From DATEVL01 sp964448245 (GTDB taxonomy: Bacteria; Chloroflexota; Anaerolineae; Anaerolineales; E44-bin32), in NCBI GenBank assembly GCA_964448245.1, contig CAYUWF010000077.1, forward strand, positions 1-11,037: a stretch of DNA of 11,037 nt, in the 5' to 3' direction. Both the position numbers and the translations under genes were made by a program. The notes under the pieces are model-generated. The model was not told the DNA's origin. It saw nothing but the letters and a program-made list of their open reading frames with translations, and searched no databases. This document shows, piece by piece, positions 1-5,536 of this stretch; position 1 is the stretch's first letter; each line of letters starts with the position of its first letter.

Positions 1-1
1 C

Positions 2-584
2 GACGTCGAGCGATGGCCGCGCCTCTTCGCCGGAGAGATCGGTACGCCTCCGCTTGTCTGTCATCAGACCTTCGGTTGGGATTCCCCGGAAGGCGATCCC
101 AGCGCGGCGGAAACGTTTGTGGCGCACGGATTCCGTCTGCTTCGCAGTACCGTAACGGAGAACCAGATCCTTTGCCGCGAGCAAGGGCGCGCGGAAGCCG
201 GCAACCGTTTCTTCAAGGAAGCCGAGATGGCGCGTTACCGAAGAATGGCGCAGGCCGGGAGGGGCGCCTGGTTCGGGGCCTTCCTCGGGACCGTGCGTCG
301 CCGATCTCGGCATCTTTCACACCGGCGATCTCGGCCGATTCCAGTCGGTCGAGACCTATTCGGCCCATCGACGCCGCGGCTCCGCTGGAACCCCGGTCTA
401 CCGGGCGGCCCGCCATGCCTTGGCGTACATGGGGGTGGGGACCCTAGTCCTGGTAGCCGACGCCGGCTCGCCGGCGGAGCGTCTCTATCGGTCGGTGGGC
501 TTCCTCCCGTCCGAGCAGGAGGTCGCTCTGGAGCGCTGGGAGCCTGACGAGGCCGGGCCGCACCGCGGCCAAAATGGGTCTTGA
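2..584 (+). pseudogene. GNAT family N-acetyltransferase, 5'-truncated and frameshifted
   Basis: The reading frame is open from base 2 and encodes a GNAT-like region including VERWPRLFAGEIGTPP and, further on, FFKEAEMARYRRM and GRGAWFGAFLG. At about 290-294 the coding sense moves to another frame, which continues with CVADLGIFHTGDLGRFQSVE, then the acetyl-CoA-binding motif A (HRRRGSAGTPVYRAARHAL), then the motif B-like LVLVADAGSPAERLYRSVGF, and stops at TGA 582-584. Together the two parts make one continuous GNAT C-terminal region with a single-base-type frame break. The N-terminus lies outside the window. The acceptor substrate cannot be told. The break may be real or a sequencing indel, because similar breaks occur in the nearby lipoprotein gene. 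The stop codon overlaps the -35 box of the downstream csp promoter. Confidence 0.8.
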
Positions 585-609
585 AGGATGGCTTCGGCCA
601 TGGTAGGAT
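581..609 (+). promoter_or_regulatory. csp1 promoter (sigma-70 type, extended -10)
   Basis: TTGAAG at 581-586 (4 of 6 against TTGACA) lies 17 nt from TAGGAT at 604-609 (4 of 6 against TATAAT), and TG at 601-602 gives an extended -10. The same layout occurs upstream of csp2, with TGGTAGTAT in the matching place. The predicted transcript starts near 614-617, at the edge of the block conserved between the two csp leaders. The -35 overlaps the stop codon of the preceding acetyltransferase gene. Confidence 0.6.
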
Positions 610-612
610 TTC

Positions 613-770
613 GGCAAGGTAGCATGTAAGTTCAGTCAGGAAGTCGAAGGACCAAGGCCTGGGCTGAAGCTAGCTCGGGCCGGTTTGTTACACCGCCGGC
701 GTTGCCTGGGCTCCCGACCTCCGAAGAACAAGCAGGCACCTAATCTGTATTTGCCTGGGAGGCAAAAGCA
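613..770 (+). promoter_or_regulatory. Conserved structured 5' leader of csp1 (candidate cis-regulatory RNA)
   Basis: About 155 nt of leader separate the promoter from the csp1 start. Five blocks are identical to the csp2 leader: GGCAAGGTAGCAT (613-625), TCGAAGGAC (644-652), GCTCGGGCCG (673-682), CGACCTCC (715-722) and GAACAAGCA (726-734). Hairpin 1 pairs 656-665 with 672-681 (10 pairs including two G-U, 6-nt loop). A weaker hairpin pairs 696-700 with 704-709 with one bulge. A last hairpin pairs TTTGCC (750-755) with GGCAAA (761-766); its loop plus 3' arm contains the Shine-Dalgarno GGGAGG (757-762), 8 nt before ATG. GGCAA at 613-617 repeats the 3' arm of that hairpin and could compete for its 5' arm. 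Long structured leaders are known for E. coli cspA; that this one senses temperature is inference. Confidence 0.65.
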
Positions 771-980
771 ATGTCGGATCGGATTGAGGGAACGGTCAAG
801 TGGTTCAACAGCGGAAAGGGGTACGGGTTCATCGCTCGCGAAGGTGGCGAGGATGTCTTCGTGCACTATTCCTCCATCCAGGGTGACGGTTTCCGCAACC
901 TGGAGGAGGGCCAGCGCGTGGAGTTCAACATCGTTCAGGGCCCGAAGGGGCTGCAGGCCGCCTCGGTCACACTCCTCTAA
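771..980 (+). CDS. csp: Cold-shock domain protein (CspA family), copy 1
   Basis: A 69-residue protein, the normal length for a single cold-shock domain. It has the start MSDRIEGTVKWFN, RNP1 (KGYGFI, residues 16-21) and RNP2 (VFVHY, 29-33), the aromatic single-stranded nucleic-acid-binding face of the five-stranded barrel. Family members act as cytoplasmic RNA chaperones that melt mRNA secondary structure or serve as antiterminators. The start is fixed by GGGAGG 8 nt upstream and by the identical MSDRI start of copy 2. It is 52 of 69 residues identical to copy 2 (8752-8961, minus). It is monocistronic, with its own promoter, long leader and intrinsic terminator. Whether it is cold-induced or constitutive cannot be decided from the protein. 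Confidence 0.95.
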   Translation: MSDRIEGTVKWFNSGKGYGFIAREGGEDVFVHYSSIQGDGFRNLEEGQRVEFNIVQGPKGLQAASVTLL

Positions 981-1003
981 CCCATCCCCGAGACCCGAAA
1001 CCG

Positions 1004-1034
1004 AGAAGCCCCCGCGTGCGGGGGCTTCTTCTTT
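1004..1034 (+). terminator. Intrinsic terminator of csp1
   Basis: GAAGCCCCCG (1005-1014) pairs perfectly with CGGGGGCTTC (1019-1028) around a CGTG loop, followed by TTCTTT (1029-1034). The stem and T-rich tail are nearly the same as in the csp2 terminator. It lies 24 nt after the csp1 stop and 44 nt before the end of the convergent lipoprotein gene. On the minus strand the tail is poorer in T, so action in both directions is uncertain. Confidence 0.9.
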
Positions 1035-1077
1035 CCTTGGGAGGCGTCGGAGGCGCGCGGCGGCCCCACGCGGTCGC

Positions 1078-2388
1078 TCAGGGCTGCATCAGTCCGATGA
1101 GGCGTCCCTGGCGGATGGCGTGGCGCAAACCATCGACAGTGACCTCGTCGACGAAGCTCTCGCTGTCCTGCCCGTAGCCGGCCGCCAGGCGGCCCTCATC
1201 GATCGACAGGATCACATCGAAGGCGCCGGGTGCATTGGAGGCGATGGGCGCGGGTCCCTCGCCTCGCGCCGGAACCAGGACCAGCTGGCCCGCCTCGTTG
1301 TCGGGATCGCCGCGGGCGATGCCATAGGCCAGTCGACTCCCCGAAGGCGCATAGGCGCCCGCCCCTGCCTGGCCTTACTCGGCGAAGGCGGGGAACCCCG
1401 TTTCGGCGCTGGTCGCTTGTTTCGTTCAATCACCCCGACAAACTCGCCGCAAGCACCGACCGCGAAGGCGCCGTCCAGCGTCAGGTCGGTCCAGCAGGGC
1501 GCCGAGACTTCCGGCACGACGGGAGCAAGAGGCGTGATNNNNNNNNNNNNNNNNNNNNNNNNNNNNNNNNNNNNNNNNNNNNNNNNNNNNNNNNNNNNNN
1601 NNNNNNNNNNNNNNNNNNNNNNNNNNNNNNNNNNNNNNGGTCGGTCCAGCAGGGCGCCGAGACTTCCGGCACGACGGGAGCAAGAGGCGTGATGGCGCCG
1701 GTTTCCGCATCGTAGCGGTACAGGTTCGACCAGCCAAAGAACAGAATGTAGCCGCCGATCCCCGTCACCTGCCAGGAAAACACCAGATCCCCATCCGGCA
1801 GCCACGTGACCGGTTCGAGGACGTGGTACTCAGGGTGTCGTCCTGGGCGTTGGTCTGGGCGATCAACGCGGGGGCCGTACCGTCGACAGCGGCGATCCAA
1901 TGCTGGCTGAAGGGCGGACCGCCGGCCCACGACGTCTGTGTCCATGCAATGCGCCAGTCGTCGTCGGACACGGAAAAAGCCAGAGAGCTCGGCTCGCTCG
2001 ACCGGGTGAAGTCCAAGTCGACGACCTCCGAAGCCGTGACGCGACGCACGACCTGGCCGGGTTCGGCTCCGCCGCCGGCGACGTAGTAGATAGCGTTGCC
2101 GACGACCTGGGCCGTGTTTGGCCGCGCCCACGACAATCCTTCGGCGGAGCGGGTGCCCGCCAGCGTCCCGTCGAGTCTGTAGAGAAGGAACACGGGCTCG
2201 CGATATGTGAGGACGAGGGGTTCAGGCGGCGGAACGGTCGAGGAGGGGGCGGTCGGCGCCATCTCCGTCGACGGCACCGAATTTGGCGGCAGCCCCGAGG
2301 CCGGCAGGGTCCCTCCGAGGCTGCAGGCCAAGACCGCCAGGCCGACGGCCATCGTCACAAGAACCATCATTCCGCGTCGGGTCGCCAT
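1078..2388 (-). CDS. Secreted lipoprotein, beta-propeller-like, interrupted by the gap and two frame breaks
   Basis: Start ATG 2386-2388 follows a strong GGGAGGG (2394-2400) at 5 nt. The N-terminus MATRRGMMVLVTMAVGLAVL ends in a lipobox-like VLAC with Cys22, so export and lipid anchoring are likely. A Ser/Pro/Thr-rich linker follows, then irregular repeats such as PVFLLYRLDGTLAG, NAIYYVAGG, WRIAWTQTSW, NLYRYDAETGAITPLAP and PSGSRLAYGIARGDP. These resemble blades of TolB/WD40-like propellers. The frame shifts near 1830-1840. Sense resumes through YHVLEPVTWLPDGDLVFSWQ to the gap and continues after it only if the 55-bp duplication is collapsed. It shifts again between about 1345 and 1400, and ends RQGRLIGLMQP at TGA 1078-1080. 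The repaired length is about 385 residues. The ligand or role is unknown. Breaks beside an assembly gap suggest sequence error rather than true decay. Confidence 0.7.
1484..1538. repeat. 55-bp direct repeat, left of the gap
   Basis: This stretch begins GGTCGGTCCAGCAGG and ends GAGGCGTGAT directly at the first N. It is identical over 55 bp to 1639-1693, which begins directly after the last N. Both copies encode the same lipoprotein segment (TPLAPVVPEVSAPCWTD on the minus strand). Most likely these are overlapping contig ends that were scaffolded without merging. Confidence 0.9.
1539..1638. other. Assembly gap (100 N)
   Basis: There are exactly 100 undetermined bases, the usual placeholder for a gap of unknown size. 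Because the same 55 bp abut both sides, the true gap length is probably negative: removing the N run and one repeat copy (155 bases) restores a continuous lipoprotein frame across the junction. Confidence 0.97.
1639..1693. repeat. 55-bp direct repeat, right of the gap
   Basis: Perfect copy of 1484-1538, starting immediately after the N run. The lipoprotein reading frame enters this copy from the right and, after collapse, leaves from the left copy into TLDGAFAVGACGEFVGVIER. Confidence 0.9.
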
Positions 2389-2458
2389 CACAGCCCTCCC
2401 GTCGTTCCACGCAGACAGACCGCTGCGTTCCTGCTTTCTGCTCAGCCAAAGAGAAGCA

Positions 2459-2487
2459 ACCATAGCGGCTCGCCGACCCTCGGGCAA
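2459..2487 (-). promoter_or_regulatory. Candidate promoter of the lipoprotein gene
   Basis: On the minus strand TTGCCC (2482-2487) and TATGGT (2459-2464) are separated by 17 nt, each matching 4 of 6 consensus bases. This would give a leader of about 65 nt before the lipoprotein ATG at 2388. It lies in the 196-bp divergent region shared with the MFS gene at 2585. The matches are weak, and in GC-rich DNA such a pair can occur by chance. Confidence 0.3.
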
Positions 2488-2584
2488 CCGCACCCCTGCA
2501 GTTCCCTGCCATCTCGCCTGCGGTCAATCGGATAGACTCGGTCCGATCTGATACTCGGCCAACACGGAATCCGCGAGCCCGATC

Positions 2585-3814
2585 ATGCCCTCCCAACCCG
2601 GTTTCCTGCGCAAGACCGGCCTGCCCGGGACGTTCTGGCTGCTGTGGGTCGGGACGATCGTCAACCGTCTCGGTGGATTCGTCATTCCGTTCCTGACCCT
2701 GTACCTGACGGGGCCGCGCGGGCTGCCCATTGGCCAGGCGGCATTGATCGTGTCCTTCTTCGGAGGCGGGTCGTTTATTGCCAGCCTGGTCGGAGGCGAC
2801 CTGGCCGACCGGCTGGGCCGCCGCCCGGTGATGCTGCTCAGCTTCCTGGTGGCGCCTCTGGCGATGATGACCGTCGGATTGGCGCGCAGCCTGCCGCTGA
2901 TCGGAGTCGCCACGCTCGTCCTGGGTTTCTTCACCGATCTCTACCGGCCGGCGGTCAGCGCCGCCATCGCCGATATCGTCCCGTCGCCCGACCTCCCGCG
3001 CGCCTACGGCTACCTCTACTGGGCGATCAATGTCGGCGCCGCCATCGCCCCCGTGGCCGCCGGGCTTCTGGCGCGGACGAACTACCTGCTGCTCTTCCTG
3101 GGCGACGCCCTGACGACGTTCCTCTTCGGCCTGATCGTGCTATGGGGCGTGCGCGAAACGCGGCCGGCGGAATTGGAAGGGCGTGCCTCCTTGCCGGTGG
3201 GCGAACGGGTGCGGGCGCTGTGGGCCGAGCCGGTTCTGCTGGCCTTCACCGGTCTGGCCCTGGTTTTCGGGACGATCTACGCGCAGGGGCACGTCACGCT
3301 GCCGGTCGACATGAGCGCCCATGGACTGACCCCGGAGCAATACGGCCTGGCGGTGGCGCTCAATGGTGCGCTGATCGTCGTGCTCGGCATCCCGGCTAGC
3401 AACGCCGCCCCGCGCTGGCCGCGGTTCCGCGCTTTGGCGGTGGCCGGCCTGCTGTTGGGGATCGGCTTCGGCCTGCCGGCGATCGTGACGACCTTCACCG
3501 GCTATGCCGTGAGCGTGGCGATCTGGACGCTGGGGGAGATCTTGGGTGCGACGGTGGCGCCGGCGGTGGTTGCCGACCTGGCGCCGGTCGACAAGCGAGG
3601 GTTGTACCAGGGCGTGTTCGGCGCGGCCTGGGGCCTGGCGTTCCTCACCGGCCCGGTGCTCGGCGGGTGGATCTATCAGACTCGCGGAGCGCCGGCACTG
3701 TGGATGACCTGTCTGCTGGCGGGCATTCTGCTTTTTTTCGGCTACCTGGCCTTGGGCCGCGTGGCACAACGGCGGATGGCGCATCTGGGCAGCGTGGACG
3801 GGGCCGCGGCCTGA
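2585..3814 (+). CDS. MFS transporter, drug:H+ antiporter-1 (DHA1)-like
   Basis: 409 residues, about the size of a 12-helix major facilitator. The first helix follows FLRKTGLPGTFWLLWVG. MFS motif A is GGDLADRLGRRP (residues 70-81) in the loop between helices 2 and 3. A hydrophilic central loop lies near ETRPAELEGRA, and a second six-helix half ends in a short cytoplasmic tail. Such proteins exchange small molecules, often drugs or metabolites, for protons across the inner membrane; the substrate cannot be predicted. No good Shine-Dalgarno precedes the ATG (CCGCGAGCCCGATC), so translation may be weak or the start slightly different. It is divergent from the lipoprotein gene and converges on another MFS gene with motif A at the same residue positions. 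The 180 bp between the two show no clear T-tailed terminator. Confidence 0.88.
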   Translation: MPSQPGFLRKTGLPGTFWLLWVGTIVNRLGGFVIPFLTLYLTGPRGLPIGQAALIVSFFGGGSFIASLVGGDLADRLGRRPVMLLSFLVAPLAMMTVGLARSLPLIGVATLVLGFFTDLYRPAVSAAIADIVPSPDLPRAYGYLYWAINVGAAIAPVAAGLLARTNYLLLFLGDALTTFLFGLIVLWGVRETRPAELEGRASLPVGERVRALWAEPVLLAFTGLALVFGTIYAQGHVTLPVDMSAHGLTPEQYGLAVALNGALIVVLGIPASNAAPRWPRFRALAVAGLLLGIGFGLPAIVTTFTGYAVSVAIWTLGEILGATVAPAVVADLAPVDKRGLYQGVFGAAWGLAFLTGPVLGGWIYQTRGAPALWMTCLLAGILLFFGYLALGRVAQRRMAHLGSVDGAAA

Positions 3815-3994
3815 CCCGGAGCGCGGCGGACTAGAGGCCCGGGTGGGAAGTCCCTTCCGGACCAAAGCCTAGGGATGGCACCTGTCAAGGCGCCTCGGAC
3901 AGGGGCAGTTCCGCGGGATCGGACGGTCCAGCGAGGGCTAGAAACGCACACTTTGTCCCACCGGAGCCCGCGGGAGAGGTTTCTCGCCGGCCCT

Positions 3995-5242
3995 TTAGGC
4001 GGCCGCGGGCTCGGCCTCGCCCACCGGCTCGGCCGCCAGCCGCTGCCGGGTCCGCGAGTCGAGCACCAGGAACCCGGCGATGGCGACGGCCGAGAGGATC
4101 CCGCATAGGTACCATACCAAGTTCGGGTTGTAGTTGTCGAGCAGGTAGCCTCCGCCCGAAGGCCCAAGCATGGCCGAGATCACCCACGACGCCCCGAAGA
4201 TCGCCATGTACCGGCCGCGCATATCCTCGGGGGCCAGCCGTGCCACCAGCGCACTCGACGTGGGGATCACGATCATCTCGCCAAAGGTGATGGCCACCAT
4301 GGCGATGGCGAAGAGAACATACGCGCTGACAAAGCCGTACATCGTGAAGCCGATGGCGTAGAGCACCGTGCCCGCCGCCATGAGCGGCAGCGCACGATAG
4401 GGGCGCAGGCGACGCGTCAGCCAGATCTGATACATGACGACGATGACCGCGTTCATGCTCATCAGATAGCCGTACCCATTGGCCGGCACGTCGTGCACAT
4501 CGAAAAGGTAGACGGAGAGCGTGGTGTACATCTGGATGTAGACCAAGTTCATCAAGGCCGAGACGGCGAGGAAGGCCACGTAGACCTTATCGTGGAGGAC
4601 GGTTCCGTACCCTCGGAACGTTTGGACGATCGACTCGTGGTCTTCCATCTGGAGGGTACTCGGCCGAGTCTCGGGAATCAACCGAACGACAATGATCGCG
4701 GCGATGAGGCTCGTGATGCAGTCGACGACGAAGATCCAGAAAAAGGACTGCGCCGCCAGGATCCCCCCCAGCGACGGACCCACAATCCAGGCTAGATTGG
4801 CGGCGACGCGCAGGACGCCAAAGCCCTCCGTGCGCTTTCTCTCGGGGAGAATGTCGACGACCGCCGCCTCCCGAGCCGGCCCGGCGATATCGGAGAGGAG
4901 GCCCACAAAGATCACCAGGAGCAGGACACTCGCCAGCGTGGAGGCCAACCCCAAGAGCAGACTGCTCAGGGCGCTCACGACCAGGCCGAAGACCATGATC
5001 GACTTCCGGCCGAAGCGGTCCGCCAAAGCGCCGCCCAGGATGCTGCCGACGAAGGACGACAGGGCGAACACGGCAAAGAGAAGGCCGGCCTCGGTCATCC
5101 CTACGCCAAACCGCTGGGTGATGTAGAGCGCGAAGAACGGCCGGAAAGCCGTGGATCCGATGGTGTCGATGAACGACGCCCCGACCAGCACCCAGAAGTT
5201 CCGCGGGTAGTCGTGATAGGTGGACCGCAGGCGGTCGATCAT
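3995..5242 (-). CDS. MFS transporter, DHA1-like
   Basis: 415 residues from ATG 5240-5242 (MIDRLRSTYHDYPRNFWVLV). Helix 1 begins near residue 15, motif A GGALADRFGRKS is at 70-81, a charged central loop follows ETRPSTLQMEDHES, and the C-terminal half ends with an Ala/Glu-rich tail. The frame is open upstream to an ATG at 5344, but the extra 34 residues are Arg-rich and unlike a conserved MFS N-terminus, so the shorter start is preferred. Neither start has a clear Shine-Dalgarno. Function: proton-coupled transport of an unknown small molecule in the cytoplasmic membrane. It converges on the MFS gene at 2585-3814 and is divergent from the membrane protein at 5537. Base composition is like its neighbours, with no sign of transfer. 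Confidence 0.88.
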   Translation of the reverse strand: MIDRLRSTYHDYPRNFWVLVGASFIDTIGSTAFRPFFALYITQRFGVGMTEAGLLFAVFALSSFVGSILGGALADRFGRKSIMVFGLVVSALSSLLLGLASTLASVLLLVIFVGLLSDIAGPAREAAVVDILPERKRTEGFGVLRVAANLAWIVGPSLGGILAAQSFFWIFVVDCITSLIAAIIVVRLIPETRPSTLQMEDHESIVQTFRGYGTVLHDKVYVAFLAVSALMNLVYIQMYTTLSVYLFDVHDVPANGYGYLMSMNAVIVVMYQIWLTRRLRPYRALPLMAAGTVLYAIGFTMYGFVSAYVLFAIAMVAITFGEMIVIPTSSALVARLAPEDMRGRYMAIFGASWVISAMLGPSGGGYLLDNYNPNLVWYLCGILSAVAIAGFLVLDSRTRQRLAAEPVGEAEPAAA

Positions 5243-5370
5243 GATTGTGGGAATCCGCTGCCGCTGCTCCCGCTGACGGACGTCCCCGCCGGAGACTGCT
5301 CTCCCCCTGGGGAAGGCAAGCGCGATTCGTCGCGGGAAAGACATCGGCCGCGGCGGACGGCGGCCGAGGA

Positions 5371-5388
5371 CCGCGGATTATACCGCGG
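5371..5388 (-). promoter_or_regulatory. Consensus -10 inside a CCGCGG inverted repeat (candidate promoter/operator)
   Basis: ATTATA at 5377-5382 reads TATAAT on the minus strand, a perfect -10, flanked on both sides by the palindrome CCGCGG (5371-5376 and 5383-5388). It would serve the minus-strand MFS gene with a leader of about 125 nt. No good -35 lies 16-18 nt upstream, so either an activator is needed or the match is by chance in an otherwise GC-rich stretch. The symmetrical flanks could be an operator. Confidence 0.35.
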
Positions 5389-5495
5389 CGGTGTCGCTAG
5401 CCTCTCCCCAACCGGCCAAGCGATGATCTGCGACCAGAGACTCGGGCCGGTCGTTGAGCCCACGTCCGGTGGGCATCCACCGGCTGTTCTGTGTG

Positions 5496-5501
5496 TACAA
5501 T
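5496..5501 (+). promoter_or_regulatory. Candidate -10 box for the 5537 membrane-protein gene
   Basis: TACAAT matches 5 of 6 bases of the -10 consensus and is an A/T island in GC-rich sequence 35 nt before the ATG at 5537. No convincing -35 is seen at 16-18 nt. The leader would be about 30 nt. Confidence 0.3.
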
Positions 5502-5536
5502 TCCCGGGTTGGCGCTGGTTTCGTGGCCTTCCCGCG

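Noticed and set aside
685..1692. Long plus-strand frame running through csp1, its terminator and the gap
   Set aside because: It reads in another frame through csp1 and antisense to the lipoprotein, includes undetermined bases, and is Arg/Pro/Ser-rich as expected of a shadow frame in GC-rich DNA.
1484..1693. A true tandem repeat or mobile element flanking the N run
   Set aside because: The copies are perfect, end exactly at the N borders and restore the lipoprotein frame when collapsed, which is what a scaffolding overlap produces.
3815..3994. Possible tRNA or small RNA between the two convergent MFS genes
   Set aside because: No cloverleaf, no T-loop signature and no T-tailed hairpin could be found; only GC-rich spacer.
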